DNA of 64,000 nucleotides from Candolleomyces eurysporus (lineage: Eukaryota > Basidiomycota > Agaricomycetes > Agaricales > Psathyrellaceae), in assembly GCA_027579435.1 (NCBI GenBank), contig JANBPK010000717.1, positions 93,820 through 157,819 of the forward strand, in the 5' to 3' direction. A program made the position numbers and the translations under genes. Below are positions 31,742 to 43,130 of this stretch, in pieces; position 1 is the first letter of the stretch, and the number at the start of each line of letters is the position of its first letter. The notes under the pieces were generated by a model. That model ran no database searches. It was not told the DNA's origin and saw only the letters and a list, made by a program, of their open reading frames with translations.

Positions 31742-33312
31742 ATGCCTTTGGCCATCCTAACGCTATGGGCTCCTGACGCTCGGACAAAGCACAAGGACCA
31801 ACCTTTTTTCATACGAGTGCACCGTCCGCTCCTGAAACACCCTTCCATCCTCAACCAGACGTTCACTCGCAATAATCGCCGTTATACAGTTTTAAGAAAA
31901 CTAAGTGAAGGGGCGACTGCAAGCACTTGGCTGGTTCGCCACTCGGAGACACTGTCAAGGTAAGAATACTCCAAGAAGCTCCCTTATCTCTATCACCCGC
32001 CAAACCGGATTCACTAGTGGTATAGATGAATACGCAGCAGCAAGAGTTCTCACAGTCGAAGCCATCCAAGAACCAGGCCCCTTTCAAGAATTCGATTTTC
32101 TCAAAGATTACACAGTGCGCAGAGAAACTTGAGGAAGTGGGTAATGATGAAGAAGCCATCTACCCGCTCTACATGATCACCATAGACGGCGCCGAGGCCT
32201 CTCATTGACACCTATGTCTCGTGCAGACTCTCTAAAGTAACTCTGTCTCAGCTTTGCGTCGGTTGGCACCGACCAAATCGTTCCCTCTGTATATGGTCAG
32301 GAGCATTGTCCATATGATGTTGCAGGTCGTCCAAGCCCTGCATTTGCCTCGTATCGTTCTCACAGGTATGTCCTTCCGTCTTTGTACTCCTATTATTAAC
32401 TTATCCTACGAGTTACGCAGACATGAAACTCGATAATATGTTGTTCTCGAACGCAATGCTTTCTCTAGACAAGTCTCTCGAAGAATACCTTGCCGCGCAT
32501 CCGGCAGAGCAAGATTCAGAGACAGGCCTCCCAAAGTCCCAACCGTTGCCGAACGATTGGACCTACGAAACAAGCGCACATGAAGCAGAATAACTGTTGC
32601 TATAGTTGATTTTTGACACGGTTTGTTGTGGTATTTATTTACAGTAAATTAACATGGAACTAACGATTTTTAAGGTGAATAGGCAGACCGAGAATCATTA
32701 GGCAAAGGGTTTTATCCCATATCCCTCCGTCCACCGGAAGTGCTTCTATCGGCTCGGCTAAGTAAGGGAACTGATATCTGGGCCACTGGGTGCTTGGTAT
32801 ATGTCTCCCCACGCTTTCAGAAGATTTCACGACGATCTTATCTATCTACAGACGCTCGGATTGCTCGCGGGTTGCTGGTTGTTCCATCCAGAGGCTGGAA
32901 GCGACGATTGGTCCCTCGAGGAGGACCATTTGGCTAATATTTTAGAGCTCACTGGTCAATCAGCTTCCCCAAAATCTGTTCTTGATAGCGCAAGACTCAG
33001 ATTAATCCTTCGACAACGACGGTTCAGAATACACATTTTTCTTCCGTTTTCTCCTTTCTGCTGAATCTCCTGGCTTTTACTTTGACTAAAAGGCAATTTC
33101 ATACGCATACCTGAACTTATCCCAGCGAGCATTGAGCAGGCGATGGCGGATCACAACGTCCCAGGGTTCAAAGAAGAGGATATTCGAGAAGCATCCGCAT
33201 CCGACTTCATTCGGTCTTGGCTTCACATGACCACACGCAACGGAAGACGGCGAAGGAGTTGTTGGCTCATCCGTTTGCTCAGAAGGCATATGCTTCGTAA
33301 CCCTCGAGCTGC
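31742..33312 (+). pseudogene. Decayed SRPK-like protein kinase
   Basis: Segments in the order of fungal SRPK-like kinases: MPLAILTLWAPDARTKHKDQ; RRYTVLRKLSEGATASTWLV (glycine loop); EYAAARVLTVEAI, where the ATP lysine is Arg; SFPLYMVRSIVHMMLQVVQA; IVLTDMKLDNMLFSN, where the catalytic HTD is LTD; LPNDWTYETSAHEAE; FYPISLRPPEVLLSARLSKG; TDIWATGCLVY; LFHPEAGSDDWSLEEDHLAN; IPELIPASIEQAMADHNVPG; TAKELLAHPFAQKAYAS and a stop. Several junctions need frame changes that splicing does not explain: near 32118 (stop after VRRET), near 33003 (before FDNDGSEYT) and near 33222 (before TQRKTAKEL). The lost lysine and the broken frames point to a pseudogene, although base errors cannot be excluded. Confidence 0.75.
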
Positions 33313-36300
33313 ACTGGAGGAAGATGTCCTGCTGATAAAGATCAACTAGAAACCTTGCGCCCAAGTTCTGGAGAGAAATTCTCAGCATCAACCAGCCAAC
33401 CTCCTCCACTCATCACGCTATTCGAGCATAATCCTACCTTCCCAACGCTCTCCGCTTTGTCTGACTGATTACTATCGAATTACGATACCCTGTTGGAACC
33501 TTGTATTGATATTCGATCATGTACTCGTCTAGGACTTCTTTCAAACAGTGCCGATTATCAGAACAAATCGATTTACCGTCGAGATGCGCAAGAGGATCAT
33601 GAGAGGCCTTGGCTCTCAACTGTCAGCTGCTAGGAGACGACGCAATCTTTGTCTATCTATCATTCAGTCGCTCTCTCGTGTATGAGGAGAGGGTTAGGGT
33701 TGTACTGGACAGATATCGCATCAGTTTGCTAAATAAGGACAATCGGAGCTCCAGTGGATGGGCGCCTGTCAGTGGCGAGCCGCCTACCAAGGGCGCCGAT
33801 GGAGCCCTCCAAGCTCTTTGACTGCCAACCGGATGCATTTATCCCATTCCGTTTTAATGAGCGGAATTCGCTGCCGCCACATTCCGATCCCGATTTGAGC
33901 GACTCTTCTTGTTCATAAGACCACGATGAAATCAGAATCATCAGCTTTCAGTGTTGCGTTGCGTTGCGATTTTCCAGCGATCAGTTACAGCCCATGGTAT
34001 GACCAATGCGAATTTTCTCGTATCGCTGTACTAGTAGGTCAGCAAGTTAACGTCGCACCCTCCTGTTATGCAACCAAACAAGGCGTAGCTAGGCCGTCAT
34101 CGCCTTCGAATCGCTGGGCGAGTCTTATCGCCTTGTCCCTGAGCAATATACTGATTCTTCAGTGATTCTTTCAAGCCCTAATCAAGTCAGTACTGAAGTC
34201 CACATGGCTCGGTGCTCGCCTCTATTAGATCGACCAGGTACCGGGTCTTCCTTGAGAAGTGATACCAATCAGCGGATGTATATCGAAACGATGGGACAAG
34301 ACAAAACAGACAGACCTCAGAAGTTTTCGCGAAGCCGCTTGCTTAAACTTTATGATGATGAATCTTATCACTCCTGAAATGTTGAAAAAGAAAAATAGCG
34401 ACAGATGGATGGAGGAGGGGGAGTGCGTATGATACTTATCAGTTTGCCTCCATGATCCAAACATTCACTCAAGCGACAGCAAGCTGAGGACGGAACTTGT
34501 CAAACTGGGTTCACGCGTCCGATTGAGTTCTGTCGACCCCTCGCTTAAACAAGGGCTGGGCGTAACATAAACAACCAGAGCTCCGTGTTCCCACCGGTAC
34601 TAGAATAAATCCTATTGTAATCTATTCTATGTTGGACCTCTCCGTATACCGATCATATCGTATTGAGAAGTAGAAGGGCAAGAAGACTGCAGTAGCACTA
34701 GCGCTGAAGATCCCTTCAATAGGAAACTTGAACATACTCCGAACTGAAAGCATCATTCTGCAAAAGAGCCTAGAGTAAACATCGCTGCCGTAGAGCCGGT
34801 GGTATACAAGCTCCTTGACCTTGGGAGGAGAACTTCTTCGAATTCAATCACCTGACAAGCCCTTGTTCAGCATTCGACCATTGGAGCCCAGCGAAACGGA
34901 GGTATAAGTCAAGAGAAAGAAGACGGCGCGGCGCGGTGCCAGTGACGTTGAAGTTGAAGGAGAACTTGGAAGCTTTGAGGTTCTTGAGTTATTTCCGATG
35001 GTCCGGGATATCACTGAGGGACCTTGTCGCACATCCTCTATGGAGGACTTTGCGGCAGGAGGATCGGTTCGTGAAAATTTGCGGTTTGGAAATAGCCAGG
35101 CCAAGCGATGTCGTCGTATGGCGGGTGCGAACAGTACCACATTGACATGATTCCGAGCCGCAACTTTCACGGCGATCCATTGAGTGTCAAGGAACAGTGG
35201 GCAGGATCTCTGTCAACGACATAGATAGTCAATCGATCGCGCAACCGTTGCCAAAGACCAGTGGCCTATCCTCGAAGAATTTCCGGGAGGCGCATTCCAG
35301 AAAAAGTACCCGACGTTGAATGTGGGTAACGGTGGCACAGTACTCCGAGTCGACGTCCGTCCGTACGCGGGATCGTGCGTTAAAACGTTAGCCAACCGAC
35401 CCCTTCTAGAACGATTTCGCAGAACAATTAGGTTGTGCGTACGTACGCACCTACCCACGTGGAAAAAACATAACTCAAAAGACAAAAGGGAAGGAAGCCT
35501 GGCTAGCAGGGTAAAGGGGAAGCAGAGATCCTCACCTGGAATAGTAGTCAACCAGGCTGTCCTCAAGTGGGCACAGCAAAGAAAGGAAATAGCGAATCGA
35601 CGTACGGTCGGCCGGAAATCTCTGTGCGAGTTAGCATTTGAATTCATCCAAGGGGAAGGAACTTGGCTATGGCACTGATGGTGGCGTCAAGCACAGACCT
35701 TCGAATATGTTGCTACCACACGAAAAGAGTATATGCGAGATGAGATGGGCTACATACTCACTACTTTGGACCGTGTCCGTTGTGGATTGAGGTTCCTTCC
35801 ATTTGATCCATCATGAGCGCACAGGATGAATTTCGGGGCGCCACCAATGTTACCCATTCTGTTTAGACGTGGAAAGGGACTGGGGCCACTATGAAGGTTG
35901 CGGTCCCCAAGCCTACCATCCAAACTGCGGCGCGCTCGGTCGCGCATCGTTCCGTATCCACCGCGCTCCAGTAACGCAAGGTAAAGGGACAGATTGTGGC
36001 AAGCCTAAATCTTCCTGCAACGGCATAGAGCATTTAGGGCAGTGACCAAAGATGAAATGTTGCGGAAACATCAATCTCAGTTTACGTTATGACGAGTGAA
36101 GCATCCTCACCTTCCTCCAATCCTTGAGTTAGACCTGGGAACCGGAGTATGGACAGATCCCAAATCGGTTCTGCATCATACAACAATGGGCAAATGTTTA
36201 CCCACCCAAAGTACGATTTGGACGTGCGAGAGTAAGGAAGCCTGGATAAGATAATCAATGGCTCGGGAAAATAACGTTTGATTGAGGGAGCCGCAATCGC

Positions 36301-36489
36301 ATTAGGATCCTAGAATTATATAAGTGTTCGACGCAGTCTGTTACAAGTTATCTAAAATAAAGTCTACATCAGTCCATAGATAGTAGCAAACGGTGTCCGA
36401 GTCCATCAAATAGAGAAAATGCCATCGTACAACAACAGGACCGTAGCTGGGTCGTCATCGTAAATACACATTTACGCATGGGAATTAGT
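33313..36489. other. Long stretch without a supported gene
   Basis: Open frames up to about 120 codons exist (for example 35316-35678 +, starting at TTG), but none shows a known motif, signal peptide or conserved splice pattern. It may contain remnants of genes lost next to the accessory region. Confidence 0.5.
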
Positions 36490-39400
36490 TCAAGAACCGG
36501 CACAAGTAGCCGTTGGGAGAGCTGCAGACACGGCGTCCCACGCGCTGCACAGAAGTTTGTCATCTAGAAGAAGTTGAGAAGTTTAAGGTACTGACCTGGG
36601 ATACGAACATCCGGCAACAGGGCTGCAGGAATAAAGCCGGCGGTCAGCAACGCGTTGAATCTCAACTTCAAACAGTTATGGAAGAAAATATACTGACACA
36701 TAAGCAGGCTCATTGTCGTCGGGATTATTCCAGCCAGAGCCCACGGCGACGGAAGGTGCAGCGGTGAATGTAGGCCCGGCTAGCGTTTTCAGTGTCCCCG
36801 TCGGAGTGTATGTAGGGAGAAGCCCGATCTGGGTGCCTGAAAAAGAAGGAGAAATCGTCGCAGGAGGGAACGGGTGCGAAGCTGACGCGGTAGGGTCGAG
36901 AGTCCCCGCTCCCGCCTATGAGAAATGTTTTAATTAAAAAAGGAACATGTAGTAACGCGGGTCTTTACTTACGCCACCAGTAGCAGTTGCAGGGAAACTG
37001 CCATCAAATATTTGNGAGCTCCCCAAGACCTGAGCACAGTGCCCAATGGCCTCCCGTGGGTCTGACGGAGAAATATAATTAGCATGCATGATGATTTGCN
37101 GAGGCGNGCATAATCACCCTTCGGNATCCAGCCGCGCTCCAANCCGAGCTGATAATGCCACATCGGGGAGGAAGAGGTACCAAGCGTGGTCGAGTTGCCA
37201 ATCCTCCATGTCCAGAAAAAGAAGTTCTGAAGGGCGTCCATGGAGGCTAGTGTGACTTGCTTGAGACCATCGATCACGGACGAGTCCCAGGACTACAGGG
37301 ATAGTTAGCCAAAGAGATTAGACATATTCAAACGAAANGAACGCACGGCCCAATCGTCCCAAACGCTGCACCCNGCAATCGCATCAGACTGCATACCATT
37401 GAGCCTGGAGCGATACGTAAGATAAGAAGACGCTGAGAAAGTGAGTAACAAACCAGAGGCCACAATTATTGATCGCAGTTGAGAATTCGCCGCCAACAGT
37501 GACACCGAAAACACTCTGTGACTGATTCGTTGCAATGGCCCATTGACTACAACTCAATCAGATTGGTTTCCAAAAGAGAAAGGAAGTGAACACACCAAGG
37601 TCTCGGCGCACTGGACTCAGGCCTACGAGAACGCCGTCATCGGAGGAATCCTCGGAAGTATATTCAAGGAGGTACTTACGTGCTGTTTGGGTCACCCATG
37701 AAAGCGAGGTACTTTCGAGAATATTGAGATTAGCGTTGCGAGTTTCAGGATGCCAACCAAACATACCGGATGTTGATCTAGGACGACTCGATCGGATCCA
37801 GCAAGGAAGCTATTGAATAGTGAGTATATNGCGACACAACCAACGCGACTTGTTGACGAACCCTTCCCAGATTGCAGGCTGTCAGAGATCGAAACATGTA
37901 TGAGAATTCCAGAAACCGAAAGCAAGATCTGGGCACTCACTCCCTGGAAGCCCTCGTGGATCGCAATAAACGGGCCGTTTCCGGCGCCTGTTCCACTATA
38001 AGGATATACTGTAAGTCTCAAAAATTCTTTTTACAGTGTAGAGGGATGAGTACCTTGCCTCTCGAATAGCTTCATAAGCAGCGTAATAGAAGCTCTGAAC
38101 AGCTTCTTGTCCTATCGTTGCCCACAAGATTTCATTCACGATGCCCACGCTAGGAAAGCTGTCAGGCTTACAAACATGACCGGGGGCAAAAATGCTCACA
38201 TCTGAACGACGTCTTTATACTGAGGTTGGCTGACGAATTCTGTAAAGATTCGCAGGTAAGTCAACGTCCTCTGGGCATTCGCGATGCCCATGACCCCATG
38301 CATGCTAGAAGGCGGTGAAATCAGTTCGACTTCTCCCTTCGCAATGAGATAAGGTTCTCTCACAAGTTGACGGTGCCACCTTGAGGAAAATAATATGAGA
38401 TCCCCGACAGTCACGCAAAGAGAAGGGCATGGTTAACGTACTTTTCCCAGAATGATTCTTCACAGCGCCCACAAGTTATCAGACAACGGAGATCTTCTGA
38501 CCATGACAGTCACTCACCCATCCGTTCTGACTGCCAGGAAGAGCGTGGAGGTCTAGATAGATACGAATCCCGTACTTCCTTCCCCATTGTATGCTGTACG
38601 GCGTAAGTGACAGATAATGCGAATCCAGAAGGAGCTTACGCTTTCAAGAAGTAGGTCCAAGAAGTGCCGACCAAGAAAGGTTCATCGTTCATGGTTTCAA
38701 TTGCCCAGAAGCCAATGGGTATACGAACCCAGTTCAAACCAGCCGCTGCAAATAAGAACTTTAGTGTGAGAGCAATATATCACAAGAAGGATAGTCTACA
38801 AACCTGCAATGTCGGCGAAGTCCTTTTCAGTCTAGAAGCAAAGTCAATACGTTGAGAAACGAGATCAAAAGGGAAAGGATCTACGATGAAGGTTTTGTAA
38901 TGGTTCTCCATTTCTTCAGCCAACTTGTCACCCATAGCTTGNGATAGCGTCCACTCATCGAGAACAGTTATGCCTCTGTCATTGGTGACATATTTCTCGT
39001 ACAAGCCAGGGCAAATAAAAGGCTCCGTTACTGCAGTACGACCACTATTAGCTTCGGCCCTCGGAGGACAAGGAGAGAATACGAACCAAGCCATCCACTG
39101 GACGATCGCAAGAAGAGAACGGATCAGATCGTGAAACTATTGTAAAGTAGAGCGTTGGCTTATGCTACGCACCCAAGATTGACCCCACGAATGTGGTGCT
39201 CTCCCCATTTCCACTCTTCAGCACCTATCCGAGGACTCCACTCTTGAGCCTTCCCGCCGTTTCCAAACGGTTTTGACGGGTCGGCGACCCAATCTCCACC
39301 AAAATCATTGTTGTANGTGAACGTGGAACCGTCCGCCATCGTCACCAGGCTGCCTGCCTTGCCAGATGTGCCAGATTCCCCCAAACCGCCGTTAGGTCCA

Positions 39401-39848
39401 GTAGTTGCGGAACCATTTCCTGCAGCNGAATTTGAGCTCTTCTTCTTCCCAACCGTGAAAATGAGGGCAAGAGCGATCGCCACAGCAATCGCGACGATAG
39501 CTGCTACGCCTAGAACAATTTTCAACAGCTTGCTCCTCTTTGCTTTCGAGGCACCGTCAGCCGTTGCGGCACCTGCACGATCCAAGTAGGGACTCGAGTT
39601 GTTGTTCGCTGAGTTGAGCATCGGAGAGCCGTCTTCACGATCCCGGTACTGGATGGGTTGCGGTGAGCTCGACAACTTGAACGGACACGATGTCCGTTTC
39701 AGACACNCACCATGTTTAATAGCTCGTCTTCACCNGTCGAGCCTGGTCGTTCTGGCCGTGCTGCACCTACAGGGAGTCGACTCGAGGTTTCCGTCATTTC
39801 CAGGTTGTCCCTGGAAGGGATGTGAGCGTATGCGCCCACTGTCGCCAT
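36490..39848 (-). CDS. Membrane-anchored exo-beta-1,3-glucanase (GH5 family)
   Basis: Cell-wall glucan hydrolase. The start at 39848 (MATVGAYAHIPSRDNLEMTE) is joined across an intron to SSSPQPIQYRDREDGSP. A type II membrane anchor follows (IVLGVAAIVAIAVAIALALI), so the catalytic part faces outward. Then come Ser/Gly/Asn-rich linker, FGGDWVADPSKPFG, WKWGEHHIRGVNLG, GLNWVRIPIGFWAIETMNDE, KYGIRIYLDLHALPGSQNGW, the acid/base region PSVGIVNEILWA (Glu of NE), DRVVLDQHP and the nucleophile region VGGEFSTAINNCGLW. After them come LQNFFFWTWRIGN, a Ser/Thr/Pro linker and a C-terminal AGCSYPSAWDAV near 36500. This order is that of basidiomycete GH5 exo-1,3-beta-glucanases with an N-terminal membrane segment. 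There are about a dozen short introns. Several N disturb the sequence but not the frame. Confidence 0.88.
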
Positions 39849-40380
39849 GGTGGAGGAGGAAGAAGAATGGAGAGAGCAAATTGGCGGCGGACACTGAGCC
39901 TGTCATAAGGGTCACAACTAAAAATAGATAGGTAACCGTCGGTGACTAAATTGGGAAATTGCAGGGTCAACGAGGGCGCTAACTTGAACCGCACCCCTTC
40001 ATATCGAATGAAGACGAGGCCCAGGCTCAATCATATGTAAAAATTTCGACTGGTACACNTCAATCTGAATATTTCTTCCTGGCACATATTTAGGGGGTCG
40101 CTGTGTACGATGGATTTGGACGACTCACATCATCACCGGTCTNCTGCGGATTTCGTGAAGGCTGTGATGCATCATACAAGCTTTCATTGTCAAACAGGTA
40201 CAGGTACANAGCAAAGGTAAGTGGTGAGCAAATTCGTAGCCACACAACCAGCATCGCGGATCAGAGCTTCACTAAATGCAAGTATTACCTGGGTGTCGAG
40301 ATGAGCAAATGAATACAACGAGCGAATAAGTACTAGACCACTGGTAACCAGCTCTATCTCCACCTTGCTCCACCTCCGAG

Positions 40381-40746
40381 TCATCGCTTCGGAAAATCAG
40401 GACTATTTCGACACAATCCTTCATCGAAGAATTCGAGACCCTGCGTATTACAAAAGATCCCTCGCCTCTGATGAGAACCGGGAGTCCCATGCATGGGACC
40501 AGAATGGGCAAGGAAGTAGTCATAAATTGCACTCGCAGGGTCCAGCACAAGGAGAAAGATATCTCCGTAATTACAGGGCGTACGAAAGTCACTGTAATGA
40601 AGCTGCTTCCGTCCATCAATAACGACAAGGCGCCTGCCATATAAAGTGAGAAAGAGAGAATATCCGAGCGGAACCCACGTTCGAGAGTTCCTCTCAACTC
40701 CGAAGAACGACCATCCCAACTTCTCGTCTTCTTCATCCTCCGTCAT
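40381..40746 (-). CDS. Hypothetical protein
   Basis: Open frame from an ATG: MTEDEEDEKLGWSFFGVERN, then SRTWVPLGYSLFLTLYGRRL, VVIDGRKQLHYSDF and IFLLVLDPASAIYDYFLAHS. A sensible aromatic/hydrophobic pattern is seen in the first 100 residues, and the end after HQRRG may be intron read-through. No family is recognised. It lies between the glucanase and KIN17 on the same strand. Confidence 0.3.
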   Translation of the reverse strand: MTEDEEDEKLGWSFFGVERNSRTWVPLGYSLFLTLYGRRLVVIDGRKQLHYSDFRTPCNYGDIFLLVLDPASAIYDYFLAHSGPMHGTPGSHQRRGIFCNTQGLEFFDEGLCRNSPDFPKR

Positions 40747-41080
40747 CTCCTCAAGCTGAACGGCTCCCCGTTATCACCACCCAACCATCGCTACCGGAAG
40801 GGCCAGAACCATCGAGCCAGGGAGGGGTGGTAGAAACATCGGGGAGAAGCTCGATGGTGATCTACGTTGAGGTCAAGCCAGGCACAACGCGACACGAGGA
40901 AAGTGTCAACAGCAACCATCACAAGGATTTGGCCTGGCAACATCGTGGCATAGAGGGTGGGACAAAAGGAAGTTTGTGGTAAGGTTGACGTGGTTTCACG
41001 GAAGGTGACGGCGAATAGCAAGACAGGAATGGGTTACTTGAGACTGATAGGCTGTATGACGACTCCACATTCAGACAACC

Positions 41081-42180
41081 TCAAGCGCTGTCTCTCTCCA
41101 TCCGACGTCGTTTCCGTTCTTGATCCTCGAGGATGAGAGCTTCAGCAGCACTCATTGGCCGTTTCTTGTCGTTGGAAGGACCCTCTCCCTTTGAACTGGT
41201 GGATGCGGATGGAGTTTTGAAGACGTTCGGTTGCTTCAACGGGTTGGCCGCCTTCAATGGATTGGCTGCCTTCAACGGATTTCCCATCTTCAAGGCATTG
41301 CCAGGCTTCAGGGGGTTGAGCNTGATACCCGTGGAAGANGACGAGGNNNCAGCCTGTGCGGGCTTTGCGAGTGAGAGACTGAGAACCACCTTCTCAGCGC
41401 CCTCCTCACGCTTGAGCTCCCTCTCCTCTTCAGCGGGAGGGCTTTCAGGCTCGGCGTCTCCCTGTTCAGCAGCAGCCTTCTCGATCTGTTCAGCGATAAG
41501 TTGCCGCTCTCTCTGCTCGTCTGACATCACAAGGCGCTCTTTCTTGATAGAAGCTTCCTGTTCCGAGTGTAAGTGGGGGTAATTAGTGAACTAGTCCAGT
41601 GGAAACACACCTGTCTAGCTAATGCCTGCGGACTGTTGTCAATCCACGCAATAAACCATCCCTTCTCGGTTTCGTCCACTCGGGCTACACCAGTCCGACC
41701 AAGATGCTTCACAAACTCCGTCAACGTAACCCAGCGAGTGGCGTTCATGTGCAAATGGCTCTTGTCGGAAATGTACTCCTGGTAGACTCGATTGGCAAGG
41801 ACCCGCTTTGTCCCAAACCTAAGCAGCAGACATACGAATNAGCTTGATNCNCGNATCGATAGAGATGCNNTNAACNTACCTTCTCGAGAGAACAGAGACG
41901 AAACCGGACTGGAACTCACTAGAGAATGAGGCGATATGGGTGCCTGCATTCTCTCCGACCACGAGCATTTGNCGCAGATGCGATTCTGACTGGGCATGGC
42001 ACTTGAAGCCGTTCTCGTCTCGACATTGCTTTTCGCAGACTTGACAGTACCACCTCAGGCGCTGCAAGCCCTTCGACTTCATCTTGTTTGCGACATACTT
42101 GGCGCTGCCAACTGGAAAGCAATCTGATTAGACCCGGAATTTTAGGTTCGNGCGCTGAACACACCTTCTGCACGAGGCAT
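41081..42180 (-). CDS. KIN17: KIN17-like zinc-finger DNA/RNA-binding protein
   Basis: Conserved nuclear protein linked to DNA replication and repair and to RNA processing. The start at 42180 gives MPRAE, then an intron, then VGSAKYVANKMKSKGLQRLR. The C2H2 finger WYCQVCEKQCRDENGFKCHA is at the N-terminus. It is followed by the winged-helix-like KIN17 domain (YQEYISDKSHLHMNATRWVT, LTEFVKHLGRTGVARVDETE, WFIAWIDNSPQALARQ), a helical charged region (ERQLIAEQIEKAAAEQ) and a low-complexity stretch with repeated NPLKAANPLK units. The C-terminus ERKRRRMERDSA ends at 41081. The C-terminal KOW/SH3-like part of the animal protein is absent, as in many fungal members. A few N bases fall in exons. Confidence 0.92.
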
Positions 42181-43130
42181 ATCTAAGGNACTTGAGCTCT
42201 TCGAAACAGGTAGGGATAACGGAGGGCGAAGGGTGGGGGTCGAGAGGAGAGTGCGATGCTCAGTCAACTGCCAGGCGCATAGCCACAGAAGCTGAGTCAG
42301 GCTCTCCTCAAAGCCATTGCCACACAGTCACAAATACTGATGGACGAGGTCCACCACCACAGGCCGCTCTGCATATGGCTTAACTCTTGCCTCCGACAGT
42401 CGTGAAACCTTCAACGGACTCGGAAGACACATGTCATTATTTAGGGTATAACAAAAACTACGCCCGGAACCTCTTCTCCAACTTGCTTTACGGAAATCTC
42501 CTCTGAAGCCAAGTCTGAGTATAAGGATTTGTGGCTGAAGATTAAGCTAACATCCCACCATGAAGGATCTTGACTGAAAGGTTCCTTTGCGGCGCCGGCG
42601 TGAGAGTAAACCCTCTGTACTTATTTGCATCTGGCATGGCATACGTAGAACACCCGAAATTCCAGAAGCAGTTTCCACTCCGTAATATTATTAACAGCTC
42701 CGACATTCTGGCGCCCAGCGGGAGTGGGTTACCCTTGTTCTCGCAGGCTAGTCGGAGTCCTGGTGTGATTCTGGAGTTCGAGAGGGCCCCACCTAGCTTG
42801 ACGCCCAATTCTATTGAATGAGGGTTCCTAAGAACTCAATCCCCTTATCCAATGATGAACCCTCTTCCCGACGCCGCTATGACCTTAACCTTTGTGATAA
42901 GTAAAGGATTGAATGGACCGATCGTCAGCGAAGGCATGACCAGGTGAGAGAGGCCAAGGGTCGTTAAATGGCAAGAGCAAACCGANACTTGGGAATCAGT
43001 CATTCCTTGACCGATTTAGGCCTGGGCTTCTCCACGGTCAAAGCCGCGTGGAGGTTAGAGTTTGGACGCCCAGACGTGAATAGGCATTAGCGTTCACATT
43101 CCCATTAGTACAGTACAAACCACGCATCAA
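42181..43130. other. Intergenic stretch between KIN17 and phosphatidylserine synthase
   Basis: Promoter side of KIN17 and 3' flank of the lipid gene. Short open frames are present, but I see no gene. Confidence 0.5.

Noticed and set aside
35316..35678. 120-codon + strand frame
   Set aside because: TTG start, basic random-like composition, no motif.
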